This document shows, in pieces, positions 44,899-53,120 of a stretch of DNA of 64,000 nt. The stretch is from Fen-1258 sp964441505 (lineage in GTDB: Bacteria > Bacteroidota > Ignavibacteria > Ignavibacteriales > Melioribacteraceae). The notes under the pieces are model-generated. The model saw only the letters and a list, made by a program, of their open reading frames with translations, had not been told where the DNA came from and ran no database searches. Made by a program: the position numbers and the translations under genes. Numbering within the stretch: the stretch's first letter is position 1; every line of letters starts with the position of its first letter. The stretch is from assembly GCA_964441505.1 (NCBI GenBank), contig CAYTUV010000011.1:36419-100418 (forward strand). The letters run 5' to 3'.

Positions 44899-47800
44899 TT
44901 GTTCTTATCTAAGCTGGAAATCTTTGGCTTCAAGTCTTTTGCAAATAAGACCAACATAAATTTTAATCGAGGAATCACCGGTATCGTTGGTCCAAATGGT
45001 TGCGGAAAAACAAATATCGTTGATGCTATTCGCTGGGTGCTCGGAGAGCAAAAGACTACAACTCTCAGAAGCGACAAGATGGAGAATGTCATTTTCAATG
45101 GTACACGGAACAAGAAACCAATGGGAATGTCCGAGGTTTCTCTCACGCTTGTAAATGATAAAGGCATTCTTCCTACCGAATACACTGAAGTTACAATCAC
45201 AAGAAGAATTTTCAGATCGGGTGAAAGCGAATATCTCCTCAATAAAAATCTTTGCCGGCTTAAAGATATAACAAACCTTTTCATGGATACCGGTATTGGC
45301 GCAAATGCATATTCAGTTATTGAATTGAAAATGGTTGAGACCATCCTGAGCAGTAAAACAGAAGAACGTAGAAAGATGTTTGAGGAGGCTGCCGGTGTTA
45401 ATAAATATAAGCTTCGCCGCCGTCTTAGTTTGAAAAAATTGGATGACGTCAAAGCCGATCTTACACGTGTTAATGATATCGTTTCTGAAGTTGAGAAAAC
45501 CGTTCGCTCCCTTGAACGTCAGGCTAAACGGGCTGATCAATACACACAGGTCCAATCTGTCTTACGCGATAAAGAGATTGATCTGGCGGAACGTGAATAC
45601 GCACAACTTAGTTTTAGAAAACAAAACCTTTTAAACGACATAACCGAATATTCAGCCAAGAAAGACACCATTGATCTTGACATCAGGAAAATTGAAAACG
45701 AGCTTATACATTATAGAAACGACATCAATACAATTGAAACCCAGCTTCAAAGTAAACGTAGTGATATTGCACTGAATACAGATCAACTTCACACAACACA
45801 AAAAAATATTTCTGTTTCGGAAGAACGGTTAAATTCACTCCTCAGCAATCACGAAAGACTTCAAAAAGAAATTTCAGAGCTCCAGCATCAACTTGACGAA
45901 ACGATTGACCACATTGAACAAAGCAGTGATGATCTGCTGACCCTGTCTCAAAAACTTGATGAGAAGAAAACAGAAATTTCCCAGAATGAACAGAGCCTCA
46001 GCAATAATAGAGATACACTTGAACAGAAACGTAACGAATTAAAACAACTCAATCAGGAAAAGTTCGAATTGCTGCGAGAAATTTCCGAGAAAGAGAATAA
46101 TGCTACAAATATCAAAAAAGAACTGGCTGCTCATAACTCCAATATTGAGAAACATAATCAAAAAATTCAAAGCATTACCAACAAGATAGCCAAAACCGTC
46201 GGCTTTATTGAAGAATTAGCAGCCGAAAAAAACAGTGCAGAGAAAAAGTTAAAAGAAGCCGGATTGATGATTGCTCTTCGCGAAAAAGAGAAAGAGGATT
46301 TAGAACAGGAACTTAATAAACTCAAACAAAACGAAGTTGAAGAGAAGACCCTTCTTGCAGGACTCAAGGAAAAGATAGAATTTTTACAGACATTGATTTC
46401 CAATCTCGAGGGAATTTCAAAAGGAGCGAAAGTTCTTATTGAGAACAATGAGTGGACTACAAAGAATAAAAATATTTTCGCCGATATAGGCAATGCTCAG
46501 GAAAAATACCGCTTTGCCCTTGAAGCAGCTCTAAAATCCGTTCTGAATAACCTACTCGTTGACAGTTCAGGTGATTTACAAAATGCGATTGAGTACCTGC
46601 GGAAAAATGATCTTGGTAAGGCGTCATTTTATCTTCTGCGTTCCAGCGAACAAACAAAAAAATCGTTTATTGAAAGTTTATCAAGCTATAGTCATAAAAG
46701 AAAAAGTAAAAAACTTGTCAAGGAAGAATCTTTCATCGGATGGGCCAAAGATTTTGTTGAAACCGAACAAACATGGCTCCCCTATTTTGAACAAGCACTT
46801 TCCGATTATGCAGTTACTTCCGATCTGAAATCAGCAATAGAATTAATCAGAAAATATCCGGCATTTAATTTTACAACCCTTGATGGAGATTTCGTTCAGA
46901 GCAGCGGTATTATTGAGGCAGGCTCTCTTCCTAAACAGGATGAAACCCTGTTTGGACGACGTCAGCTTCTGGAAAATCTTAAAAAGGAATTTCCCAAGCA
47001 CGAGACTAACCTTGCCAAGCTCAAAGCATTCATTGCAGAGACAGAAGGAAAAATTTCCCGTATCGATTTGAAAAACCTTACCGATAGCGAAAAATTAATT
47101 TCAAACGATGTCGCGAATATCGAGAAACAGATTTCTCAGCTCGAATTTGAAAAAACTAAAGCGAATGAAGAAATTGACATCTCACAGAAAGAGATCCGTG
47201 AACTCGCCGAGAAAGCTAATCTTCTGGATAATCAGATCATCACCTTTGAAAAAGAAATAGACGGGTTGAATGAGAAGAAAAAATTATTCGATGAAAATAT
47301 CTCCGCTTACGAGAATAAACTTGATTTATTTGAAGATGATTTCAATTCATTCGTTGATGCTCAGAACCAGAGAAAGCTTGAACTCGAAAGACTCAAAGGA
47401 CAAATTGAGAATACGCGCAGTTCAATTACCCGCTCTCAGTCGAATCAGACATTGATTGCAACTGGAATAGAGAAACGCCAGAATGATTTACAGTCCAACG
47501 AAACTGAAACAAACTCACTCAAAGAAAAGATAGTATATGCAAACGAAAATCTTGAATCGATAAACTCCACACGCCAAATATTACTTTCCGAAGAGAAAGA
47601 GATTAACGATAAGTTGAAAGCACTCAAAGATGAAGCGGCAAAATTCGAGAACGAACTCAATCAGCTTCGTAATGACCGCCAGGTTGTTTCCGATAAAGTT
47701 TATTCTCTTGAGATAAAAGAGACCGAGATAAAACTGCGTACTGAAAATCTGGCCGAGCATATCAAGGAAAATTACTCACTTGAATTAACTCTCAAACAAT

Positions 47801-48498
47801 ATGATGACCTGGACACTTTTGATTTCGACGGCACAACGACTGAAGTACAGTCGCTAAAAGAAAAGATAAAAAATATCGGACCGGTTAATCTGCTTGCATA
47901 TTCAGAATATGATGAAGAGAAGACCCGTCTCGACTTCTTACACAAACAGCGTAATGATTTAACCGAATCGGAAAAAGATCTAATAAAGACGATCAACGAA
48001 ATAAATGAAACAGCCCAACAGTTGTTCCTTGATACATTCGAGAAGATACGCCAGAACTTTACGCTGATATTCCAGACACTATTTAATCCCGGTGATGAAG
48101 CAGATCTTATGCTTGAAGAAGGCATCGATCCGCTTGAAGGTAAAATCGAAATTCTGGCAAAGCCGAAAGGTAAACGCCCGACATCAATAGAATTACTCTC
48201 CGGAGGAGAAAAGACTTTAACAGCCACAGCGCTTCTATTTGCTATTTATCTTGTAAAACCGAGTCCCTTCTGTATTCTTGATGAAGTTGACGCTCCGCTT
48301 GATGATGCCAACATTGACCGTTTCACCAAGCTGATTAAAGAATTCAGCGTGAAGACACAATTCATTATTGTAACACATAACAAGCGAACCATGGAAGCCT
48401 CTGAAACAATGTACGGAGTTACGATTCAGGAAGAAGGTATCTCCAAATTGGTCGGTGTTCGTTTTGAGGAAATTCCATCCAGTTATGAATCTCAATAA
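44899..48498 (+). CDS. smc: Chromosome segregation SMC protein
   Basis: This 1199-residue condensin subunit starts at TTG (44899) with the invariant opening LSKLEIFGFKSFANKT, and AGAGG lies upstream. Walker A is GPNGCGKTNIVDAIRWVLGE near residue 33. Two long coiled coils (~170-510 and ~680-1030) flank the hinge (~520-670, ending DGDFVQSSGIIEAGSLP). The C-terminal head has the signature LSGGEKTLTATAL near 1100, and Walker B ILDEVDAPLDDANI. The length is typical. ScpA and ScpB are not in the window. Its end overlaps the next gene by 14 bases. Confidence 0.97.
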   Translation: MFLSKLEIFGFKSFANKTNINFNRGITGIVGPNGCGKTNIVDAIRWVLGEQKTTTLRSDKMENVIFNGTRNKKPMGMSEVSLTLVNDKGILPTEYTEVTITRRIFRSGESEYLLNKNLCRLKDITNLFMDTGIGANAYSVIELKMVETILSSKTEERRKMFEEAAGVNKYKLRRRLSLKKLDDVKADLTRVNDIVSEVEKTVRSLERQAKRADQYTQVQSVLRDKEIDLAEREYAQLSFRKQNLLNDITEYSAKKDTIDLDIRKIENELIHYRNDINTIETQLQSKRSDIALNTDQLHTTQKNISVSEERLNSLLSNHERLQKEISELQHQLDETIDHIEQSSDDLLTLSQKLDEKKTEISQNEQSLSNNRDTLEQKRNELKQLNQEKFELLREISEKENNATNIKKELAAHNSNIEKHNQKIQSITNKIAKTVGFIEELAAEKNSAEKKLKEAGLMIALREKEKEDLEQELNKLKQNEVEEKTLLAGLKEKIEFLQTLISNLEGISKGAKVLIENNEWTTKNKNIFADIGNAQEKYRFALEAALKSVLNNLLVDSSGDLQNAIEYLRKNDLGKASFYLLRSSEQTKKSFIESLSSYSHKRKSKKLVKEESFIGWAKDFVETEQTWLPYFEQALSDYAVTSDLKSAIELIRKYPAFNFTTLDGDFVQSSGIIEAGSLPKQDETLFGRRQLLENLKKEFPKHETNLAKLKAFIAETEGKISRIDLKNLTDSEKLISNDVANIEKQISQLEFEKTKANEEIDISQKEIRELAEKANLLDNQIITFEKEIDGLNEKKKLFDENISAYENKLDLFEDDFNSFVDAQNQRKLELERLKGQIENTRSSITRSQSNQTLIATGIEKRQNDLQSNETETNSLKEKIVYANENLESINSTRQILLSEEKEINDKLKALKDEAAKFENELNQLRNDRQVVSDKVYSLEIKETEIKLRTENLAEHIKENYSLELTLKQYDDLDTFDFDGTTTEVQSLKEKIKNIGPVNLLAYSEYDEEKTRLDFLHKQRNDLTESEKDLIKTINEINETAQQLFLDTFEKIRQNFTLIFQTLFNPGDEADLMLEEGIDPLEGKIEILAKPKGKRPTSIELLSGGEKTLTATALLFAIYLVKPSPFCILDEVDAPLDDANIDRFTKLIKEFSVKTQFIIVTHNKRTMEASETMYGVTIQEEGISKLVGVRFEEIPSSYESQ

Positions 48499-49213
48499 TA
48501 AATCTTACAAAATATTTGTTGACTTCGATGGCACAATAACTCAGACTGATGTCGGTGAAGCGATGTTTCTCAGGTTCGGAGATGCTGTCAAATCAAAAGA
48601 ATGGATTGAAGAATGGTTCAGTCAGAAAATAAATTCAGCTGAATTGTGGAGACTGCTCTGTGGTTCAGTTAAAAATTTTAATGAGCAGGAGTTCGAATTT
48701 TTTTTAGATGAAATAAAGATTGATCCGTCTTTCAAAAAATTTGTTAGCTATTGTGAAAGTGAAGGATTTGAACTGCGGATTTTAAGTGACGGTTTCGATT
48801 ACTACATAGATAAAATTTTACGCCGTGAAGGACTGAATCATCTGGAAGTTTATTCTAATCAACTAACATTTGATGAAAAGAAAAATTTAATCCCTCTATT
48901 CCCCTTTACAGATGAAGAATGTACACAATGCGCTAATTGTAAACGGAATCATGTTCTTAAATTCAGCAGTGAAGACGATTACACTTTTTATATAGGTGAC
49001 GGCAACACGGATATTTGTCCGGTACAATTTTGCGATTTTATTTTTGCAAAAGATTCGCTGCTTCGTTTTTGTGAAATAAATAGAATCACTTATTTCCCTT
49101 ATTCGACTTTTGCCGATGTGATTAAAAAAATTTATGAGTTGAAAGAAAAGAAGCGCCTGAAGAAAAGACATCAGGCTGAACTGAAACGAAGAGAAGTTTT
49201 TATTCAAGGATAA
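48485..49213 (+). CDS. HAD-superfamily phosphatase, MtnX/PSP-like
   Basis: I chose the ATG at 48485, ten codons inside the longest frame, because it puts the HAD nucleophile motif FVDFDGTITQTDVGEAM right at the N-terminus, as in relatives. The 242-residue protein has motif I DFDGT, motif II ILSDGFDYY and motif III/IV YIGDGNTDICP. A Cys cluster (CTQCANCKRN) sits in the cap region. Substrates of this group include diketo-methylthiopentyl phosphate and phosphoserine, and I cannot choose between them. The C-terminus is basic. The start lies inside smc by 14 bases, implying translational coupling. Confidence 0.8.
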   Translation: MNLNNKSYKIFVDFDGTITQTDVGEAMFLRFGDAVKSKEWIEEWFSQKINSAELWRLLCGSVKNFNEQEFEFFLDEIKIDPSFKKFVSYCESEGFELRILSDGFDYYIDKILRREGLNHLEVYSNQLTFDEKKNLIPLFPFTDEECTQCANCKRNHVLKFSSEDDYTFYIGDGNTDICPVQFCDFIFAKDSLLRFCEINRITYFPYSTFADVIKKIYELKEKKRLKKRHQAELKRREVFIQG

Positions 49214-49215
49214 TA

Positions 49216-49252
49216 ACATTTAGTAGTTAGCTATTAGCATTTAGCTGTTGGC
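49216..49252 (+). repeat. Left imperfect inverted repeat of the four-helix-bundle cassette
   Basis: A run of TTAGTAGTTAGC / TATTAGCATTTAGCTG units. Its reverse complement matches much of 49624-49671. Confidence 0.5.
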
Positions 49253-49281
49253 TTATTTCTAAACAATATAAGGAAGAGAAC

Positions 49282-49638
49282 ATGAGAGACTTTAAGAAAT
49301 TAAAAGTATGGGAAAGATCTCACAAATTTGTACTGAACCTTTATAAGGTTACAAAATCTTTTCCTAAAGAAGAACTTTACGGAATAACCTCACAATTAAG
49401 AAGAGCGGTTGTATCAATTCCAACAAACATTGCAGAAGGAAGCGGAAAACAGACCGAAAAAGAATTTGCTAGATATTTAAGTATTGCCGCTGGTTCAACA
49501 AGTGAAGTTGAATATCTATTAATCTTATCAAGAGACCTGGAGTTTATAAAACAATTTCTTGCTGTAGAATTAATAACAGAAATTAACGAAATCAAGAAAA
49601 TGTTGAATGCTTTCATAATGAAAATAGCTAAAAGCTAA
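49282..49638 (+). CDS. Four-helix-bundle protein (23S rRNA intervening-sequence / S23 family)
   Basis: This 118-residue protein has the family pattern LKVWERSHKFVLNLYKVT, SFPKEELYGITSQLRRAVVS, then IPTNIAEGSGKQTEKEFARY, and ends in a helical segment with Glu/Ile/Lys. These proteins were first found encoded in 23S rRNA intervening sequences; most copies stand alone and have no known function. AAGGAAG precedes the ATG. Imperfect inverted repeats of the TTAGCTATTAGC type flank it on both sides, a known feature of such cassettes. It sits between a HAD phosphatase and a methyltransferase gene and looks like an insertion. Confidence 0.9.
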   Translation: MRDFKKLKVWERSHKFVLNLYKVTKSFPKEELYGITSQLRRAVVSIPTNIAEGSGKQTEKEFARYLSIAAGSTSEVEYLLILSRDLEFIKQFLAVELITEINEIKKMLNAFIMKIAKS

Positions 49639-49671
49639 TTGCTAAAATCTAATAACTAATTACTAAATACT
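49624..49671 (-). repeat. Right imperfect inverted repeat of the four-helix-bundle cassette
   Basis: It holds AGCTAAAAGCTAATTGCTAA and AACTAATTACTAAATACT and overlaps the last codons of the four-helix-bundle gene. It ends directly at the start codon of the next gene, so the cassette supplied that gene's leader. Confidence 0.5.
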
Positions 49672-50253
49672 ATGAAAAAAATTGCATTGAAAATATTTAG
49701 ATACAGAAGCTACACGCCGCTTCCCTTTCTCGTGTTGATGGTGGTTTTTCAGCAGGCAACAATTTCCAGCATGCTGATAGGATTTACAATTGCACTAATT
49801 GGCGAATTCTTTCGTTTATGGGGAGTAAGCCATGCCGGCAGTGAAACACGCACTACAGACGGAGTCGGCGGAACATTTCTTGTTGTATCCGGCGCATTCG
49901 CATATGTTCGCAATCCGCTCTACGTGGGTAATATGTTGATGTATCTTGGCGTTGGTATAATGTCTTGGGCGCTTTTCCCCTACTTGCAAATTATTGCGTT
50001 GGCATTTTTCTTTTGGCAATACAGTGTTATCATAAAAGAAGAGGAAGGATTTCTCCGTTCCAAGTATGGTAAAAGTTACGAAGAATATTGTGCAGCCGTT
50101 CCGAAATTGATTCCAAGCCTCATGAAATATAAGAATCCCGGTTTAGAGCAGCCGGAATATCAATTACTAAAAGGTCTTCGTTCCGAACGCAGAACATTTC
50201 AGGCATTCGGTATAATAATTTTGATAATCGTAGTCCGTTATTTGTTGAGATAA
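49672..50253 (+). CDS. Isoprenylcysteine carboxyl methyltransferase-like membrane protein
   Basis: This 193-residue membrane protein of the ICMT/PEMT methyltransferase superfamily has about five hydrophobic helices. The SAM-binding C-terminal motif is seen in FAYVRNPLYVGNMLMYLGVG (residues ~83-102) and KEEEGFLRSKYGKSYEEYC (about 124-142). Bacterial substrates are usually unknown and may be lipids. A basic, non-membrane segment and one final helix end the protein. No Shine-Dalgarno is visible because the mobile repeat directly abuts the ATG. It is followed by lpxB after 2 bases. Confidence 0.82.
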   Translation: MKKIALKIFRYRSYTPLPFLVLMVVFQQATISSMLIGFTIALIGEFFRLWGVSHAGSETRTTDGVGGTFLVVSGAFAYVRNPLYVGNMLMYLGVGIMSWALFPYLQIIALAFFFWQYSVIIKEEEGFLRSKYGKSYEEYCAAVPKLIPSLMKYKNPGLEQPEYQLLKGLRSERRTFQAFGIIILIIVVRYLLR

Positions 50254-50255
50254 AT

Positions 50256-51395
50256 TTGAACAAAAAGTTAATGATAATTGCCGGTGAGGCTTCTGGTGAT
50301 CTACATGGCGCGAGCCTTATAACTGAATTGAAGCAGCTCGATTCTTCAATTGAGATTTATGGAATTGGCGGCGATAAGATGCTTGCTGCCGGAATGAAGA
50401 CGCAGTTCCATATTAAGCAGATGGCATTTCTTGGATTCATCGAGGTTCTTAAGCACCTGCCTTTCATAAGCAAAGTCCGAAAGGAGCTTCTTCAGAAAAT
50501 TTCTGATGGAAAAATCAGGACTGTGGTTCTTATCGATTATCCCGGATTTAACCTGAACATTGCGAAGAGATTGCATGAGCAAGGAATTCAAGTTATCTAT
50601 TATATATCCCCTCAGGTATGGGCGTGGGGAAAAGGCAGAATTGATAAAATAAAAGAGTTAGTTGATCTGATGCTGGTAGTTTTTCCTTTTGAGGAAACAA
50701 TGTACCGTAAAAATCAGATGAATGTTAACTATGTGGGGCACCCTCTTATCGAACATGTCGAGAATTATCCCTATCTGTCAAAAGAGGAGCTTTATTCAAA
50801 ACTTGGTTTGGAGAAAGGAAGAGAAATTTTATTACTTCTTCCCGGAAGCCGAAAACACGAAATAAGAAAAATTTTCCCGGAATGTATTACAGCGGCAGAT
50901 AAACTTTCTAGGGAATTCAATTTGCAGACAGTTGTCGCATGCGCTGAAAACATAGATGAGAATATTTTCACTGGATTAACAGAAGAAAAAAATTTCAGAT
51001 TGGTCAAGGGTTATACATATGATCTCCTCAAACATTCACATTTCGGAATTATAAAATCCGGAACGTCAACACTTGAGGCTGGATTGTTTCAGCTTCCATT
51101 CATAGTTGTGTATTCTACAAATTTTATTACTTACGCACTTGGAAGAATTCTTGTTCAGATAAAAAGCATCGCTATGGCAAATATCATTCTCGGTGAGAAT
51201 GTGATTGATGAATTGATTCAATATGATGTTAATGCGGAAAATATTTACTCAAAATGTGCTGCGGTCTTAGGCAACAATAAAAAGTATGATTCAATCAGAC
51301 AGAAACTTGGATTAATAAAAGAAAAACTTGGCGGACCCGGGGCTTCAAAAAAAGCTGCCGAGCTAATCTATGCGCGGTTAAATGAAATTAAGTGA
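50256..51395 (+). CDS. lpxB: Lipid A disaccharide synthase
   Basis: This 379-residue GT-B glycosyltransferase joins UDP-diacylglucosamine and lipid X. IIAGEASGDLHGASLITEL lies at the N-terminus, followed by VLIDYPGFNLNIAKRL, YYISPQVWAWGKGR, NYVGHPLIEHV, LLLPGSRKHEIRKIFP and IKSGTSTLEAGL. The start used is a TTG at 50256; an ATG five codons downstream (50271) is an alternative. It overlaps the following acyltransferase gene by 14 bases, within an lpxB-DUF374-lpxK lipid A group. Confidence 0.94.
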   Translation: MNKKLMIIAGEASGDLHGASLITELKQLDSSIEIYGIGGDKMLAAGMKTQFHIKQMAFLGFIEVLKHLPFISKVRKELLQKISDGKIRTVVLIDYPGFNLNIAKRLHEQGIQVIYYISPQVWAWGKGRIDKIKELVDLMLVVFPFEETMYRKNQMNVNYVGHPLIEHVENYPYLSKEELYSKLGLEKGREILLLLPGSRKHEIRKIFPECITAADKLSREFNLQTVVACAENIDENIFTGLTEEKNFRLVKGYTYDLLKHSHFGIIKSGTSTLEAGLFQLPFIVVYSTNFITYALGRILVQIKSIAMANIILGENVIDELIQYDVNAENIYSKCAAVLGNNKKYDSIRQKLGLIKEKLGGPGASKKAAELIYARLNEIK

Positions 51396-52041
51396 CTTTC
51401 AAAGAAATGTTCTTCGATATATTGGAATTAGATTCGCTAGTTCAGCTATAAATTTTCTGCTGAAAACATTGCGGTTCACAATCATCAATAGTGATTCAAT
51501 TAAAAGCCAGATAAGGGAAAATAAAAATTTTGTTACGGCATTTTGGCATGGATCAATGATGATCGGCTGGTATCTTCACCGGAACGGAAACATGGCATCA
51601 CTCGTTAGCCAGAGTAAAGACGGAGACGTGCTTGCAGCCATTCTCAAGAAATGGAATTATAACGTTGTTCGCGGTTCAAGTTCTACCGGCGGTGGCGATG
51701 CGTTAACAGCTATGATTTTCCTGATGCGCGATGATTATTCGTTAGCAATTACCCCGGATGGTCCAAGAGGACCAATTTACAAAATGAAAGCAGGCGCGGT
51801 CATTTCTGCCAAGAAATCGAATGCACCGCTTTTCCTGGTTGGAATTGGGATAAAAAATAAAATCACCTTAAAAAGTTGGGATCGGTTTGAAGTACCGATT
51901 CCATTCAGTAAGGTTGTCGCAATTTACTCCGACCCAATCTTTATAGATGAGAATTTGAGCTATGAGGAAACGAATCAAAAGATTTTAGAATGTGAAGACT
52001 TATTAAATAGACTGCAAAAGGATGCTCTGAAGACGTGTTAG
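51382..52041 (+). CDS. DUF374 lysophospholipid/lipid A acyltransferase-like protein
   Basis: This 219-residue protein has the DUF374 pattern: a hydrophobic N-terminus, TAFWHGSMMIGWYLHR with the likely catalytic His (about residue 56), SQSKDGDVLAAIL, VVRGSSSTGGGDAL and ITPDGPRGPIYKMKAG. DUF374 proteins belong to the lysophosphatidic acid acyltransferase fold, and epsilonproteobacterial LpxJ, a lipid A secondary acyltransferase, is in this family. Overlap with lpxB (14 bases) and lpxK (7 bases) strongly suggests a lipid A acyl transfer role. Fatty acid and acceptor cannot be read from sequence. Confidence 0.85.
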   Translation: MKLSDFQRNVLRYIGIRFASSAINFLLKTLRFTIINSDSIKSQIRENKNFVTAFWHGSMMIGWYLHRNGNMASLVSQSKDGDVLAAILKKWNYNVVRGSSSTGGGDALTAMIFLMRDDYSLAITPDGPRGPIYKMKAGAVISAKKSNAPLFLVGIGIKNKITLKSWDRFEVPIPFSKVVAIYSDPIFIDENLSYEETNQKILECEDLLNRLQKDALKTC

Positions 52042-53081
52042 AATTCTTAAGAAAAATATTTTCACCGCTCGTGGTTGTTTATTCTGCTATAGTAAAATTC
52101 AGAAACTGGCTCTTTGATAAAAATATTTTTCCTGCAACCAGAGTTAAAGCGAAAGTAATATCGGTAGGAAATTTAACCGTAGGCGGATCCGGCAAAACAC
52201 CTGCGGCAATGATGATAGCAGAGGCTCTAAAAATCTGTGGCAGAAAAGTTGGACTCTTAAGTCGCGGCTACGGCAGGAGTTCCCGCGGATATCTTTTTGT
52301 AAGCGATGGAAATAACATCGACACTTCGGTTGATCAATGCGGAGATGAAATGTATTTCATGGCTGAGGAATTAAAAGTTCCCGCAGCAGTTGCAGAAAGC
52401 CGTGTAACCGGCGCAGAGAGGTTGATGCAGGATTCTAAAGTTGATACTATAATTCTTGATGATGCATTTCAGCACAGATGGATTTACCGCGATGTTGATG
52501 TTGTAATTATTGACCAAAGATTTCTGGTAAAGGCAGGACAGATGGAACAGCGGATGCTTCCGCTTGGTTCAATGCGTGAGCCATTTGATTCATTGAAACG
52601 GGCTGATATAATCATTATTAATAGAAAATTTTCCGATCCTGCTGAAATACCCGGAAAGCTTAAAAAACATTTTTTGAATAAACAGATATTTACAGGATAT
52701 TATGAACCGACTGGAGTATTCGATGTAAAGACTCATCATTATTTTGATATGAATGAGTTTCAAGGACAAAAAAGTTTGGTGGTCTGTGGAATAGCGCGTC
52801 CCTACTCCTTTTTGAATGCGCTTGAGAAGAACAATATTGATATTACGAATAAGATGATTTTTGATGACCATAAAAATTATTATCTGAAAGAAGTACAGGA
52901 GATAAGAAAGAAATTTTATGATACAAATTCTTATTCGGTGCTTACAACCCAGAAAGATGCGGTGAAGTTTATAAAATATTCTAAAGAACTTGACGACATA
53001 GATATTTATTACTTAAAAATAGAACTAAAGCTGGATGAGCAAAAAAGTTTTAATGAACTGATCTATAAATCAATTAACTAA
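52035..53081 (+). CDS. lpxK: Tetraacyldisaccharide 4'-kinase
   Basis: This 348-residue membrane-associated P-loop kinase phosphorylates the 4' position of lipid A disaccharide. The Walker A is VGNLTVGGSGKTPAAMM near residue 45. LSRGYGRSSRGYLFVS and ILDDAFQHRWIYRDVDVV (catalytic Asp region) are intact, as is LTTQKDAVKF near the C-terminus. It starts at GTG (52035), overlapping the DUF374 gene by 7 bases. Confidence 0.94.
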   Translation: MLEFLRKIFSPLVVVYSAIVKFRNWLFDKNIFPATRVKAKVISVGNLTVGGSGKTPAAMMIAEALKICGRKVGLLSRGYGRSSRGYLFVSDGNNIDTSVDQCGDEMYFMAEELKVPAAVAESRVTGAERLMQDSKVDTIILDDAFQHRWIYRDVDVVIIDQRFLVKAGQMEQRMLPLGSMREPFDSLKRADIIIINRKFSDPAEIPGKLKKHFLNKQIFTGYYEPTGVFDVKTHHYFDMNEFQGQKSLVVCGIARPYSFLNALEKNNIDITNKMIFDDHKNYYLKEVQEIRKKFYDTNSYSVLTTQKDAVKFIKYSKELDDIDIYYLKIELKLDEQKSFNELIYKSIN

Positions 53082-53120
53082 CACAAGAAAAAAGACAAAC
53101 ATTTATCGGAGGATAAGTTA

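Noticed and set aside
44895..45452. 185-codon open frame on the minus strand
   Set aside because: Antisense to the highly conserved SMC N-terminal head; it is a by-product of that sequence.
46000..48000. Low-complexity Glu/Lys/Leu-rich stretch suspected as a repeat region
   Set aside because: It is the coiled coil of SMC, with heptad-like composition and no true DNA repeats.
47772..48227. 151-codon Ser-rich open frame on the minus strand
   Set aside because: Antisense to the SMC C-terminal head; Ser/Phe-rich composition is typical of a shadow frame.
48455..48484. Ten-codon upstream extension of the HAD phosphatase
   Set aside because: It reads out of frame inside smc, and the HAD motif is normally within the first ~15 residues; the start at 48485 places it there.
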